Source: Sphingomonas sp. (GTDB taxonomy: Bacteria > Pseudomonadota > Alphaproteobacteria > Sphingomonadales > Sphingomonadaceae). From it: a DNA stretch of 64,000 nt. The notes beneath the pieces are model-generated. The model searched no databases. It had not been told where the DNA came from and saw nothing but the letters and a program-made list of their open reading frames with translations. Where the stretch lies: contig NZ_JACCSU010000063.1 of assembly GCF_013812825.1 (NCBI RefSeq), forward strand, positions 1 through 64,000. The letters run 5' to 3'. Each line of letters begins with the position of its first letter. Position 1 is the stretch's first letter. A program made the position numbers and the translations under genes. Of this stretch, positions 46,338 to 56,042 are shown in pieces.

Positions 46338-47678
46338 TCAAAGGACCGGGGGTGCGTAGGCGATCATGCCCCAGAGCATTGCCGCGACGGCGGCTGCCAT
46401 TGCTCCGGTGGCGACCCAGCCGAGCGCCCGCAGAGTGCCGGTGACGCTGAACTTGCCCATGATCGACTTGCGCGACGCCATGAGCATCATCACGGTCATC
46501 ACCGGCACCGCGACCACGCCGTTGATCACCGCCGCCCAGACCAGCGCCTTGATCGGATTGATCGGAGTGAAGTTGATCAGCGCTCCGACCGCGGTCGCGG
46601 CGACAATCGTCCCGTAGAAGGCCTTGGCGCGCCGGGGCTTGCAGTCGAGCCCGACCGGCCAGCGCAGAGCTTCGCCGAGCGCGTAGGCGGCCGAGCCGGC
46701 GAGGACGGGGATCGCCAGCAGGCCGGTGCCGACGATGCCGAGCGCGAACACGGTCGAGGCGTAGGGGCCGGCGACCGGAGCGAGCGCCGCCGCGGCTTCG
46801 GCCGACGTCGTGATGTCGGTGATTCCATTGGCGTTCAAGGTCGCGGCCGCGGTCAGGATGATGGCCAGCGCGACCAGGTTGGATGCGGCCATTCCAATCA
46901 GCGTGTCGAGCTCGATCCGCCTGAGCTCGGAAGGCCCGTCCTTCGGTGCCCGGATCAACGGTTTGCGTTCGTCGAACTCGCGGACGTCCTCGGCTTCCTG
47001 CGACGCCTGCCAGAAGAACAAATAGGGACTGATGGTGGTGCCGAAGATGGCAACGATCATGGTCAGCGCCGCCGAGTCCAGAGTGACGGTTGGAACAACG
47101 AGGCCGCCGAGCGCGCGGCTCCAGGGTATGTCGACCAGGAACAGGGTGATCACATAGGCGAGCAGCGCGACGGTCAGCCATTTCAGCACCCGCACGTAAT
47201 TCCCGTAGCGCATGAACACTTCCGAGAGCGCGCAAAAAGCCGCGTAAATCACCAGGAACGCGCCTGGGCGAAGTCCCGATACAAGCGCCGTCGCATCGGC
47301 CATCGCTCCCAGGTTCGCGCCGATGTTGATGGTGTTGGCGATGAGCAGCAATGTCACCAGCGAGATCGTCAGCCACGCCGGATAATGGCGGCGCAGATTG
47401 CCGGCGATGCCGTGCCCCGTGGTCCGGCCGATCCGCGCGCTGATCATCTGCACCGCCGACATCAGCGGGTAGGTGAAGATCATCGTCCAGCCGAGGCCGT
47501 AAGCGAACTGGGCGCCGGCCTGACTGTAGGTGGCGATGCCGCTGGGATCGTCGTCCGACGCGCCGGTGATCAGGCCGGGACCGAACACGTTGCGCAGCCG
47601 GATTTGCGGCTTCTTGAAAGCCCTTCGGATGTACCGTTGATCAGCCGCCGGCGCGGGCAGGGGTTGGCGATTGGCCAT
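46338..47678 (-). CDS. NRAMP-like divalent metal transporter, atypical metal site
   Basis: A 446-residue membrane protein with ~11 helices of the NRAMP/SLC11 fold. Metal-binding motifs differ from classical MntH: helix 1 reads DDDPSGIATYSQAGAQ instead of DPGN, and helix 6 reads TTISPYLFFWQASQE instead of the MPHN region, so the metal-ligating Met is absent. Transport of Mn2+ is therefore uncertain; another divalent ion is possible. It lies 84 bases downstream of corA on the same strand. Confidence 0.82.
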   Translation of the reverse strand: MANRQPLPAPAADQRYIRRAFKKPQIRLRNVFGPGLITGASDDDPSGIATYSQAGAQFAYGLGWTMIFTYPLMSAVQMISARIGRTTGHGIAGNLRRHYPAWLTISLVTLLLIANTINIGANLGAMADATALVSGLRPGAFLVIYAAFCALSEVFMRYGNYVRVLKWLTVALLAYVITLFLVDIPWSRALGGLVVPTVTLDSAALTMIVAIFGTTISPYLFFWQASQEAEDVREFDERKPLIRAPKDGPSELRRIELDTLIGMAASNLVALAIILTAAATLNANGITDITTSAEAAAALAPVAGPYASTVFALGIVGTGLLAIPVLAGSAAYALGEALRWPVGLDCKPRRAKAFYGTIVAATAVGALINFTPINPIKALVWAAVINGVVAVPVMTVMMLMASRKSIMGKFSVTGTLRALGWVATGAMAAAVAAMLWGMIAYAPPVL

Positions 47679-47702
47679 GGTTGCGGGGGGGTAACGGATT
47701 AT

Positions 47703-47733
47703 GGCTGTTCCAGTTGCGCTCGAGGGAACAGCC
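47703..47733. promoter_or_regulatory. Inverted repeat between corA and the NRAMP-like gene
   Basis: GGCTGTTCC (47703-47711) and GGAACAGCC (47725-47733) form a perfect 9-bp stem with a 13-base loop, 25 bases upstream of the NRAMP-like start. No T run follows on either strand. It may be an operator or an mRNA hairpin; I cannot assign a regulator. Confidence 0.45.
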
Positions 47734-47762
47734 GATGCTGGACCTGGACGACCGGCGAGGGA

Positions 47763-48734
47763 CTAGATCCAGCGGCGCCATTTGAAATACAGGACGGGGA
47801 GCACCGCGCTGGCGAGGATCAGGCCCAGTGCGAACGGATAGCCGTACAGCCAGTCGAGCTCCGGCATATGCTCGAAGTTCATCCCGTAGATGCCGGCGAC
47901 CAGGGTCGGCGGAAGGAAGATCAGCGCCGCCCAGGAGAACAGCTTCATCGCCGCGTTCTGCTCGACGCTGATGAGGCCGAGCGCCGCGTCGAGCAGGAAA
48001 ATCAAATTGTCGCCCAGAAAGCCGCTGTGGTCGACCAGCGAGCTGACGTCCGTCATCAGGCTTCCGACGTGGCCGCGTGCCGTCTCATCGGCTTTGACCG
48101 GCGTGGAGGCTCCGAGGAAGCTCAGCAGGCGAGCGGTGCTGACCGCGGTCTCGCGAATTTTGGCGAGCAGCGACTGGGCGCGGCCGATTCGGGTCAGAAG
48201 CGCGGTCAGCCGCTGCGCTGGAATGCGCCGCTCATCGACTTCCTTGCCGAAGATATGGGTCGAGATCCGCTCGATCTCGGCGCCCGACGCCTCGAGCTCG
48301 TCGGCGAGTCGCTCGATGATCGCGTCGAGCAGCCGGACCAGCACGGTCAGCGCATCGCGCGCCAACCCGGGCTCGCGGAGCACGTGATCGCCGAACGCGA
48401 GCACCGGCAGCGGGGTCGCATAGCGCACGGTGACCAGGCGATTGTCGGCGAGAACGAAGCCGATGGGCGTGGTTTCCGGCTTCCCCTCCCGGACGCCGCG
48501 AAGCGCGCTCAAGGTCATGTAGAGGGCACCGTCGCGCTCGAACAGACGGCTCGAGGGTTCGATTTCGGTCAGCTCCTGCTGCGTCGGGACATTGTGCCCG
48601 ATCAGCTTCTCAACCAGCTTTTCTTCCTCGCGCGTCGGCTCCTCGAGGTCGATCCAGGTCGCGTTCGGCGGAATTGGGCCATGGTGCGGATCGATGAAGC
48701 CGCCATCGCAATCGGGTCCGTAGGCGCGCAGCAT
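47763..48734 (-). CDS. corA: CorA family magnesium/cobalt transporter
   Basis: A 323-residue CorA channel: a large cytosolic domain, a long helix, then two membrane helices near the C-terminus with the signature YGMNFEHMPE (GMN) between them. The end KWRRWI is the positive C-terminal tail. It probably imports Mg2+. The NRAMP-like gene downstream makes a two-gene divalent-ion unit. Confidence 0.94.
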   Translation of the reverse strand: MLRAYGPDCDGGFIDPHHGPIPPNATWIDLEEPTREEEKLVEKLIGHNVPTQQELTEIEPSSRLFERDGALYMTLSALRGVREGKPETTPIGFVLADNRLVTVRYATPLPVLAFGDHVLREPGLARDALTVLVRLLDAIIERLADELEASGAEIERISTHIFGKEVDERRIPAQRLTALLTRIGRAQSLLAKIRETAVSTARLLSFLGASTPVKADETARGHVGSLMTDVSSLVDHSGFLGDNLIFLLDAALGLISVEQNAAMKLFSWAALIFLPPTLVAGIYGMNFEHMPELDWLYGYPFALGLILASAVLPVLYFKWRRWI

Positions 48735-48800
48735 GGGGATGGGTGATGGTTAGAACCGTGGCGCTTTGCAAGCCGCTCGGCTCTGCTAAGCCTGGTCCGG

Positions 48801-49358
48801 ATGTCCATTCGTTCGCGCGCCACTCTCGCGGGCGTGCTCATCCTTCTCGCGACCATGGCGGTCCTGCTGGCGATGGGCCGGCCGCCGATCTGCGCGTGCG
48901 GGGAAATCGAGCTGTGGGGAGCGGTCGGGCCGAAGCAAAGCCAGATGCTCGCCGACTGGTACAGCCCGAGCCACATCGTCCACGGCTTTCTGTTCTACGC
49001 CGCGCTGCACATCGTCGCGCGCCGCTGGACGGTGGAGCGGCGCTTCCTGATCGCGCTTCTCGTCGAGGCCGCGTGGGAGGTCATGGAGAACACTCCGGCG
49101 GTCATCGACCGCTACCGCGAGGCGACCATCGCGCTCGGCTATTCGGGCGACAGCATTTTGAACAATATGAGCGACATCGCGATGATGGCCCTCGGCTTCC
49201 TCGCCGCGCGCCGGCTGCCGCTGTGGGCATCGGTGCTGATTGTCCTTGCACTCGAGCTGATTCCGCTGCTCGTCATCCGCGACAATCTGTTCCTCAACGT
49301 CTGGATGCTGCTGGCTCCGAACCAGGCCGTGCTCGAGTGGCAGTCGGGCGCAGCTTGA
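48801..49358 (+). CDS. DUF2585 (UPF0314) membrane protein
   Basis: A 185-residue membrane protein. The conserved stretches CACGEIELWGAVGPKQSQML, DWYSPSHIVHGFLFY, EAAWEVMENTPAVIDRYREA and YSGDSILNNMSDI define this alphaproteobacterial family. About four helices. Function unknown; the polar His/Glu/Asp residues near the membrane could form an active site. Divergent from corA. Confidence 0.9.
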   Translation: MSIRSRATLAGVLILLATMAVLLAMGRPPICACGEIELWGAVGPKQSQMLADWYSPSHIVHGFLFYAALHIVARRWTVERRFLIALLVEAAWEVMENTPAVIDRYREATIALGYSGDSILNNMSDIAMMALGFLAARRLPLWASVLIVLALELIPLLVIRDNLFLNVWMLLAPNQAVLEWQSGAA

Positions 49359-49420
49359 ACTGAGGGCACCATTCGGCGAGCAAAGCATTGAAGACTGCGA
49401 ACAATTCTTGGAGATGGCTT

Positions 49421-49939
49421 GTGAAGCGGATCGCAATTCTTCTCGGCGGCCTGTGCCTGTCGACCCTCGTCGCCGCCCCCGCTCATGCCGGCGAAATCTT
49501 CGGCGGGCTGTACATCCACGACATCAAATCGCCGCTGACCCAAAGCGATTTCGAAGGCGGCGCGGATGTCCAGATCGGCTGGCGCGGCGGCCGCATCGGA
49601 CCGACCCCGCTGCAGCCCTACGCGTTCGCTGCGCTCAACACCGCTGGCAACACCAACTATGGCGCGATCGGAATCTCGGCCAAGTTCGGCAACAAGCTGT
49701 ACGTTCGCCCCGGGCTGGGGCTCGCCGTCCACACAGGCTCCGCGGGCAATTTCCAGCGCACCGACCGGATTGCCTTCGGCTCGCGGGTCCTGTTCGCTCC
49801 CGAGCTCGGCATCGGCACCCAGATCAATGATCGGCTCAGCATCGAGGCGAGTTGGGTCCACATGAGCCACGCCCAGCTGTTCGGGCGCCAGAACCCCGGC
49901 GTCGACAATGTCGGCGTGCGGGTGAACTTCGCCTTCTAA
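49421..49939 (+). CDS. PagL-like lipid A deacylase (acyloxyacyl hydrolase family)
   Basis: A 172-residue outer-membrane beta-barrel protein with a signal peptide (MKRIAILLGGLCLSTLVAAP then AHA). The C-terminal ASWVHMSHAQLFGRQNPGVD carries the His-x-Ser pair of the PagL active site, and the last residue is Phe, as in many barrel proteins. It would trim a 3-O-acyl chain from lipid A (inference; sphingomonads have glycosphingolipids, so the substrate may differ). GTG at 49421 follows GGAG by seven bases; TTG at 49388 is the longer option. Its stop interlocks with the next gene in CTAA. Confidence 0.8.
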   Translation: MKRIAILLGGLCLSTLVAAPAHAGEIFGGLYIHDIKSPLTQSDFEGGADVQIGWRGGRIGPTPLQPYAFAALNTAGNTNYGAIGISAKFGNKLYVRPGLGLAVHTGSAGNFQRTDRIAFGSRVLFAPELGIGTQINDRLSIEASWVHMSHAQLFGRQNPGVDNVGVRVNFAF

Positions 49940-50334
49940 AGGCAGCGGAAAATGATCGGCTCGCCGCCCTTCACCAGCGTGAAGGGGCCAAGGAGGACGC
50001 CGTTCTCGACCCGCGCCTCGAGAGTCATTCGCCCGCCGCGGATCGCGCCCCGGTAGCGGGCGCGGAAGCTCGGCCGTATCTCGCCCACGCGCTCGGGGCC
50101 GCCGGTGCCGGGCGTATGGCGTCCGTCAACCTCGAACGTGCCGTCCCCGCGCGGCAGCAGCGGGCCGTCGATGGTCCCCGCCGCGCAATCATAGTCGAGA
50201 ACCCCGGACGTTTCGCCGAGGCTCAGCCCGACGTGGCGGCCGCCCCACTCGCCGGTCACCGGAACTGCCGCCTTGGGAAAGCTCGCGCAGGCCGCGAGCC
50301 CCGCCGCGGCGGCGAAAATTGCCGCGCGCCTCAC
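49936..50334 (-). CDS. Putative lipoprotein, unknown
   Basis: A 132-residue protein with a lipoprotein-type signal (AAAAGLAACAS, Cys16). The rest is beta-rich, with GRHVGLSLGETSGVLDYDC and a terminal FRCL, so one disulfide (Cys50 to the C-terminal Cys) is possible. I do not recognise the family. It is coupled to the DUF4142 gene by ATGA. Confidence 0.7.
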   Translation of the reverse strand: MRRAAIFAAAAGLAACASFPKAAVPVTGEWGGRHVGLSLGETSGVLDYDCAAGTIDGPLLPRGDGTFEVDGRHTPGTGGPERVGEIRPSFRARYRGAIRGGRMTLEARVENGVLLGPFTLVKGGEPIIFRCL

Positions 50335-50852
50335 ATCCGCCGCATCATGTCGAGGTGGTTGCGGACGATCGGCACCGCGTTCTTCGCCACCGGGCGAAGG
50401 GTGGCGCTTTCGCCGCGCGCGGCGAAGTCGCCGTGCAGCTTCAGCGCCGCCTCGTGGACCGCGATTTGCTGGCCATGGTAGGTCGAATCGAAATCGCTGC
50501 TGGCGATCAGCTCGTCGAGCATCGCCTGGTGCCTCGGCAGCAGGGTCGCCGACGGCAGCAGGTTGAGCCGGCGCCCGGCCAACGACAGCTGCGAGGAGGT
50601 GCCTTTATGGGCGGCGATCATCGCCCGCGCGAAGTCGCGGTGGCGCGGGTTTTGCGCGCGGGTCAGAGCTAGCTCGGATGAGCGGATTTCATAGAGGTCG
50701 ATCGACGAGGCCATCGCCATGTAGTCGGCCGCGAACAGCGGCCGGATGACGACCGGCGGCGCCCCCGCCCGGGAGCGCGGGGGCTCGCTTGTTCCGCACC
50801 CGGTGAGGGCGGCGGCAGCCATGGCTGCGAAGGCGATTGGTGGGGCACGCAT
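50331..50852 (-). CDS. DUF4142 family lipoprotein
   Basis: A 173-residue protein with a lipobox (LTGC, Cys19) and a helical DUF4142 domain (~40-173), recognised by ADYMAMASSIDLYEIRSSEL, RDFARAMIAAHKGTSSQL and HGQQIAVHEAALKLH. Members are ferritin-like four-helix proteins in the periplasm; the role is unknown. It lies 18 bases after fumC and is followed by another lipoprotein gene. Confidence 0.85.
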   Translation of the reverse strand: MRAPPIAFAAMAAAALTGCGTSEPPRSRAGAPPVVIRPLFAADYMAMASSIDLYEIRSSELALTRAQNPRHRDFARAMIAAHKGTSSQLSLAGRRLNLLPSATLLPRHQAMLDELIASSDFDSTYHGQQIAVHEAALKLHGDFAARGESATLRPVAKNAVPIVRNHLDMMRRM

Positions 50853-50870
50853 TGGTGGATCTCCTGCGGC

Positions 50871-52262
50871 TTAGCGGCCGACCATCTTCTCCGGCCGGAC
50901 AACACGGTCGAACGTCTCCTCGTCGACCAGGCCGAGATCGAGCCCCGCTTCCTTCAAGCTCAGCCCCTGCTTGTGCGCATGCTTGGCGATCGCGGCGGCA
51001 TTGTCGTAGCCGATCTCGGTGGCCAGCGCGGTGACCAGCATCAGCGACCGGTCTACCAGCTCGGCGATGCGCTCCTCGTCGGGCTCGAGGCCCTCGAGAG
51101 CGCGCTCGGTGAAGCTGACAATGCCGGTCCCCAGCAGGCTGATCGAGCGCAGCACATTGGCTCCGATCAGCGGCTTGAACACGTTCAGCTCGAGATGTCC
51201 CTGCATTCCGCCGATCGTCACGGCGACGTGATTGCCCATCACCTGAGCGGCGACCATGGTCAGCATTTCGGCCTGGGTCGGGTTGACCTTGCCCGGCATG
51301 ATCGAGCTGCCCGGCTCGTTCTCCGGCAGCTTCAGCTCGCCCAGCCCGCAGCGCGGGCCCGAGCCCATCAGCCGGATGTCGTTGGCGATCTTGGTCAGCG
51401 AAACGGCGAGCGTGTTGAGCGCCCCGGACAGGTCGACCAGAGTGTCGTGTGCGGCCATCTCGGCGAACTTGTTGGGCGCGCTGGTGAACGGCAGGCGGGT
51501 CAAATTCGCCATCTCCTCGGCGAATGCCTTGCCAAATTCCCTGGGCGCATTGAGCCCGGTGCCGACCGCTGTGCCGCCCTGGGCGAGCCGATATAGCCTC
51601 GGCATCAATTGCTCGATGCGCTCGACATTGTCGCCGATCTGCGCCGCATAGCCGGAGAATTCCTGGCCGAGGGTCAGCGGGGTGGCGTCCTGCAAATGGG
51701 TCCGGCCGATCTTGACGATGCCGTCCCAGCGCTTGGCAAGCTCGGCCAGCCTGTCTCGCATCGCCTTGATCGCCGGGAGCAGCTTGGATTGGACGGCGCG
51801 CGCCGCGGCGACGTGCATCGCGGTTGGGAAGCTGTCGTTGGACGACTGGCTCTTGTTGACATGGTCGTTGGGATGGACCGGCTCCTTGCCGCCGCGGCTG
51901 CCGGTCAGGGCCTCGTTGGCGCGCCCTGCGATCACCTCGTTGGCGTTCATGTTCGACTGGGTGCCCGACCCGGTCTGCCAGATGACCAGCGGGAACTGGC
52001 TGTCGAGGTCGCCGCGAGCGACTTCGCCCGCCGCCTGCTGGATCGCCTCGGCGAGGTGCGGCTCGAGCAGCTCGAAGCGCGCGTTCACGCGCGCAGCCGC
52101 CTGCTTGACGAAGCCCAGCGCGTGGATGATCTCGACCGGCATGCGTTCGTTGGGGCCGAACGGGAAATTGCCGATCGAGCGCTCGGTCTGGGCGCCCCAA
52201 TAGCTGTCGCCCGGAACTTCGATCGGCCCGAAGCTGTCGGTCTCGGTGCGGGTTGCGGCCAT
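50871..52262 (-). CDS. fumC: Class II fumarate hydratase
   Basis: A 463-residue iron-independent fumarase of the TCA cycle. The signature [13 protein letters not shown] (~318-330) carries the catalytic Ser loop, and [14 protein letters not shown] and [20 protein letters not shown] are typical. It overlaps the sspB stop by one base and shares an operon with it. Confidence 0.97.
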   Translation of the reverse strand: MAATRTETDSFGPIEVPGDSYWGAQTERSIGNFPFGPNERMPVEIIHALGFVKQAAARVNARFELLEPHLAEAIQQAAGEVARGDLDSQFPLVIWQTGSGTQSNMNANEVIAGRANEALTGSRGGKEPVHPNDHVNKSQSSNDSFPTAMHVAAARAVQSKLLPAIKAMRDRLAELAKRWDGIVKIGRTHLQDATPLTLGQEFSGYAAQIGDNVERIEQLMPRLYRLAQGGTAVGTGLNAPREFGKAFAEEMANLTRLPFTSAPNKFAEMAAHDTLVDLSGALNTLAVSLTKIANDIRLMGSGPRCGLGELKLPENEPGSSIMPGKVNPTQAEMLTMVAAQVMGNHVAVTIGGMQGHLELNVFKPLIGANVLRSISLLGTGIVSFTERALEGLEPDEERIAELVDRSLMLVTALATEIGYDNAAAIAKHAHKQGLSLKEAGLDLGLVDEETFDRVVRPEKMVGR

Positions 52263-52780
52263 TATTTCTTGCGCGTGAAATCCACCGAAACGACGTTGGA
52301 GCCGTCATCCGCCGCGTCGCTCGGCTCGCCGCTCTGGTCGGCATCGCCGGCCTCGATCTGGGGCATGTCGTTTTCGGCCGGCTCATGCTCCTGCTGGAGC
52401 TCGGGGGCGGCGTTGGCGTGGAAGGTCAAGGAAAACTCGACCGCTGGGTCGTGGAACTGGGTGACCGCGGCGAATGGCACCCGAAGCGTCGACGGCACGC
52501 CGCCGAATGACAGTCCGACGCTGAACATGTCTTGCTCGACCTTCAGGTCCCAGAACCGGTGCTGGATGACGATCGTCATCTCGTCGGGGAAGCGCTCGAC
52601 TAGGTGCTTGGGAATCGCCACTCCGGGCAGTCGCGTCTTGAAGGTGATGTAGAAGTGGTGGCCGCCGGGCAGAGCGCCGGTCCGCTCGACCTCGCCGAGC
52701 ACTCGGCCGACGACGTCGCGCAAGGCCTCCTGCACGATTTCGTCGTACGGGATCAGGCTTTCGGGCGCATCGTCGCTCAT
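52262..52780 (-). CDS. sspB: SspB, ClpXP specificity-enhancing factor
   Basis: A 172-residue adaptor delivering ssrA-tagged proteins to ClpXP. The substrate-binding domain (~1-110) includes [20 protein letters not shown] and [20 protein letters not shown]. An acidic linker is followed by the C-terminal [10 protein letters not shown], which matches the short ClpX-binding tail of alphaproteobacterial SspB. It precedes fumC with a one-base overlap. Confidence 0.93.
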   Translation of the reverse strand: MSDDAPESLIPYDEIVQEALRDVVGRVLGEVERTGALPGGHHFYITFKTRLPGVAIPKHLVERFPDEMTIVIQHRFWDLKVEQDMFSVGLSFGGVPSTLRVPFAAVTQFHDPAVEFSLTFHANAAPELQQEHEPAENDMPQIEAGDADQSGEPSDAADDGSNVVSVDFTRKK

Positions 52781-52885
52781 CGCCTTTCCGGTGGTAGCGA
52801 GGCGGCGTTGCCGGTCAAGCGGTTGCGCGCGGCCCTTGCGCACAATTGACTTGACGCGGCTGCCGACCCGGCGACAGTCAGAGCC

Positions 52886-53263
52886 ATGCCCGTCGACCCG
52901 ACGCAGCCCTATGACGAGAGCAATGTCTTCGCGAAGATCCTGCGCGGCGAGCTGCCGTGCAAGAAGGTCTATGAGGACGACCACGCGCTCGCCTTCCACG
53001 ACATCAATCCGATGGCGCCGGTCCACATCCTGGTGATCCCCAAGGGCCCGTACGTGTCGTGGGACGATTTTTCCGAGCGTGCGTCCGACGCCGAGATCGC
53101 CGGCCTCGTCCGGGCGGTCGGGCTGGTCGCCCGCGATGCGGGGATGGTCGTCCAGGGCTACCGGCTGCTGTCCAATGTCGGCAAGCGCTCGGGCCAGGAA
53201 GTGCCGCACCTCCACGTCCATATTTTCGGCGGCGAGCCATTGGGGCCGATGCTTGCCCGCTGA
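52886..53263 (+). CDS. HIT family nucleotide hydrolase
   Basis: A 125-residue HIT protein with the triad motif VPHLHVHIFGGEPLG and the N-terminal SNVFAKILRGELPCKKVYED of the HINT/PKCI group. It likely hydrolyses nucleoside phosphoramidates. Divergent from sspB with about 105 bases between. Confidence 0.94.
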   Translation: MPVDPTQPYDESNVFAKILRGELPCKKVYEDDHALAFHDINPMAPVHILVIPKGPYVSWDDFSERASDAEIAGLVRAVGLVARDAGMVVQGYRLLSNVGKRSGQEVPHLHVHIFGGEPLGPMLAR

Positions 53264-53347
53264 GCCGCATTTGTGCGGAACGGGGGATTGCTCAAACTGT
53301 TTGAGCCGCTAGGCTCCGCCGCTCCAGCCTGTCGAAGGGGAAGTCGA

Positions 53348-54922
53348 ATGGCCACCGAAGCTCCAAAAAGGGGTCTGCTCGGGCGCATGATGCTGCGCAA
53401 AACCGTCGCGCAGGTTCAGCGCGACACCCAGACCAGCGAACTCAAGCGCTCGTTGGGTCCGTGGAACCTGGTGTTCCTCGGCATCGGCTGCATCATCGGC
53501 GCGGGCATCTTCGTCCGCACCGGCAACGCGGCGGCAATGCACGCCGGTCCCGCGGTACTGCTCTCCTTCGTCATCGCCGGCATCGTCTGCGCGTTCGCCG
53601 GGCTGAGCTACGCCGAGCTGTCGTCGACGCTTCCGGTGTCCGGCTCCGCCTACACCTACTCGTACACCACTTTGGGCGAGTTCGCGGCCTGGGTGATGGG
53701 GTCGCTGCTGCTGCTCGAATATGGCCTTGCCGCGTCGGTCGTCGCGGTCGGCTGGTCGGGCTACATGGTCAGCCTGCTCGCCGACATGGGCATCCACGTG
53801 CCCGCTGCGCTGACCGGCCCGATGGGCTATCCCAAGGAGCTTGCCGACGGCTCGACCGTCACCACGGTCTTCAACCTTCCGGCCTTCCTCGTCTGCACGG
53901 CGCTGGCCCTGCTGCTGGTGCTCGGAGTCTCGGAATCGGCCAAGGTCAACAACATCATCGTCGCGATCAAAGTGTCGGTGCTGACCGCCTTCGTCGTCGT
54001 CGGCGGCATCATCATCCTGCAGAACTGGGCGACGTTCGCGCCCAATTGGGACCCATTCATCCCGCCGCCGACCGGCCAGCAAGGCGAATTCGGCTGGAGC
54101 GGGATCATTCGCGGCGCGTCGATCGTGTTCTTCGCCTATATTGGATTCGAAGCGGTTTCGACCGCTGCCCAGGAAGCCAAGGACCCCGGCAAGGACATGC
54201 CGTTCGGGGTGATCGGCTCGCTGGTCGCGTGCACGATCATCTACATCCTGGTGTCGATCGTCCTGACCCTGATCGTTCCCTACACCGACCTCAACGTGCC
54301 AGACCCGGTCGCGGTCGCGGTCGATGCGTTCGGCCCGCAATGGGCGTGGTTCGCCTCGACCATCAAGGTCGGAGCGATCATCGGCCTGACCTCGGTCATC
54401 CTGGTGCTGATGTACGGCCAGACGCGCATCTTCTACACGATGGCGCGCGACGGGCTGCTGCCCAAGGTCTTCGCGCGGGTCCACCAGAGGTTCCGGACTC
54501 CGTGGATCAACACGCTCGTCGTGGGCCTCGCCGTGGCGATCGCCGCAGGCTTCTTCGACATCAATTTCCTCGGCGATGCGACCTCGGTCGGGACGCTGGC
54601 GGCTTTCGCCATCGTCTCCCTGACCGTGATCTGGCTGCGCCAGACCCACCCGGACATCCCGCGCGGCTTTAAAGTGCCGCTCTATCCGGTGCTTCCGGCT
54701 CTCGGCATCCTGTCGTGCGTATGGCTGATCTCTTCGGTCCCGGCCCGTGTGCTGATCTTCTTCGCCTGGTATGTCCTCGGCGGGATCGTGCTCTATTTCC
54801 TCTACGGCATGCGCAATTCTGAGCTTGCCAAGGGCCGCGATGTGATGCCCGACGACGAAACGCCTTACTTCCCGGAGGATGCGCCGCGCGACGTGACCGG
54901 TGAGCCGATCATCAGGCCGTAG
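53348..54922 (+). CDS. APC-family amino acid permease
   Basis: A 524-residue permease of the cationic amino-acid transporter group with ~12-14 helices. Helix 1 has LGIGCIIGAGIFVRTGNAAA (unwound GxG), and FFAYIGFEAVSTAAQEAKDP is the helix 6 region typical of this group. The acidic C-terminal tail (PDDETPYFPEDAP) is cytosolic. The substrate is probably an amino acid or polyamine, not resolvable here. ATG at 53348 gives a typical N-terminus. Confidence 0.9.
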   Translation: MATEAPKRGLLGRMMLRKTVAQVQRDTQTSELKRSLGPWNLVFLGIGCIIGAGIFVRTGNAAAMHAGPAVLLSFVIAGIVCAFAGLSYAELSSTLPVSGSAYTYSYTTLGEFAAWVMGSLLLLEYGLAASVVAVGWSGYMVSLLADMGIHVPAALTGPMGYPKELADGSTVTTVFNLPAFLVCTALALLLVLGVSESAKVNNIIVAIKVSVLTAFVVVGGIIILQNWATFAPNWDPFIPPPTGQQGEFGWSGIIRGASIVFFAYIGFEAVSTAAQEAKDPGKDMPFGVIGSLVACTIIYILVSIVLTLIVPYTDLNVPDPVAVAVDAFGPQWAWFASTIKVGAIIGLTSVILVLMYGQTRIFYTMARDGLLPKVFARVHQRFRTPWINTLVVGLAVAIAAGFFDINFLGDATSVGTLAAFAIVSLTVIWLRQTHPDIPRGFKVPLYPVLPALGILSCVWLISSVPARVLIFFAWYVLGGIVLYFLYGMRNSELAKGRDVMPDDETPYFPEDAPRDVTGEPIIRP

Positions 54923-54944
54923 CCGACCGTCAACTCTGCAACTG

Positions 54945-54968
54945 GGGCGGTCCAGCGATGGGCCGCCC
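54945..54968. terminator. Weak bidirectional hairpin between convergent genes
   Basis: GGGCGG (54945-54950) and CCGCCC (54963-54968) flank a 12-base loop between the permease and PfkB-kinase stops. T richness after it is poor, so it is only a weak terminator candidate. Confidence 0.35.
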
Positions 54969-55969
54969 TATTCTTGTCCGAGCAAATTGCCGGCAAGCGC
55001 CTTCAAATCCGCTTCGGGCCGAGCGCCATAATGCTGGATGACCTCGGCCGCACCGATCGCTCCCAGCTTCAGCGACCGCTCGAGACCCAGCCCGCGCGCC
55101 TCGCCGACCAGGAAGCCCGCAGCGAACAGATCGCCGGCGCCGGTGGTGTCGACGACATGCTCGACCGGCTCGGCGGGCACCTGCGCCCGCTCGCCCGCGC
55201 GGGTCGCCAGAGCGCCCTTTTCGCTGCGGGTGACGACCAGCGTCTCGACCTTGCCCTGGTAGGCGGCGATCGCGGTTTCGAGGTGCGGCACTCCGGCCAT
55301 CGCCTGGATCTCGTCCTCGTTGGCGAACAGGATGTCGATTCGCCCCTCGTCGATGAGCGTGTTGAAGCCGTCGCGGTGGCGCTCGACGCAGAAGCTGTCG
55401 GACAAAGTGAAGGCGACCTTGCGGCCGGCGCTGCGCGCGACCTCGATCGCCCGGATCATCGCGTAGCGCGGGGTCTCCGGGTCCCACAGATAACCCTCGA
55501 GGTAGAGCATCGCGCAATCGGCGATCTGCGCCTCGTCGAGCGCGCTTGCCGGCAAATGCTGCGCGGCGCCGAGGAAGGTGTTCATCGTCCGGTGCCCGTC
55601 GGGCGTCACCAGCACCATCGAGCGCGCGGTCGACACTCCGTAGTCGGCCGCGGGAGTCGTGAACTCGACCCCGGCGGAGCGCAGGTCGTGGCTGTAGAAC
55701 TGGCCGAGCTGGTCGGGAGCCACCTGGCCGATGAAGCCGGCTCGGCCGCCCAGCGCCGCGACTCCCGCCGCGGTGTTTCCGGCCGAGCCCCCGCTGACTT
55801 CGCGCGCCGCGCCCATGCGCGCGTACAGCCGCTCGGCTTCCTCGGCATCGATCAGCCGCATCGATCCCTTGGTCAGCCCTTCGGCGTCGAGGAAAGAGTC
55901 GTCGGTGTCGGCGATCACGTCGACGATCGCATTGCCGATCGCCAGGACGTCGAGGCGGGGTCTGGGCAT
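54968..55969 (-). CDS. PfkB-family kinase, probable adenosine kinase
   Basis: A 333-residue ribokinase-fold enzyme. The N-terminal signature is VSGGSAGNTAAGVAALGGRA and the C-terminal one VDTTGAGDLFAAGFL with catalytic Asp. LDVLAIGNAIVDVIADTDDSF is typical of the adenosine kinase group in alphaproteobacteria, which salvages adenosine to AMP. Other nucleoside or sugar substrates cannot be excluded. Confidence 0.88.
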   Translation of the reverse strand: MPRPRLDVLAIGNAIVDVIADTDDSFLDAEGLTKGSMRLIDAEEAERLYARMGAAREVSGGSAGNTAAGVAALGGRAGFIGQVAPDQLGQFYSHDLRSAGVEFTTPAADYGVSTARSMVLVTPDGHRTMNTFLGAAQHLPASALDEAQIADCAMLYLEGYLWDPETPRYAMIRAIEVARSAGRKVAFTLSDSFCVERHRDGFNTLIDEGRIDILFANEDEIQAMAGVPHLETAIAAYQGKVETLVVTRSEKGALATRAGERAQVPAEPVEHVVDTTGAGDLFAAGFLVGEARGLGLERSLKLGAIGAAEVIQHYGARPEADLKALAGNLLGQE

Positions 55970-56042
55970 CGGCGCCGCCTAGCGACGACGGCCGCTCCCG
56001 GCAAGCTTGCCTCGGCCCCGGTGCGCGGCCATCATCGAGCCC

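Noticed and set aside
47703-47733. Hairpin between corA and the NRAMP-like gene as a terminator or manganese riboswitch.
   Set aside because: There is no T run on either strand, and I could not see a yybP-ykoY type core; kept only as an unassigned inverted repeat.
53316-53341. A second copy of the REP-like element of 10632-10714 upstream of the permease gene.
   Set aside because: Only CAGCCTGTCGAAG is shared, with no second arm, so it is at most a remnant.
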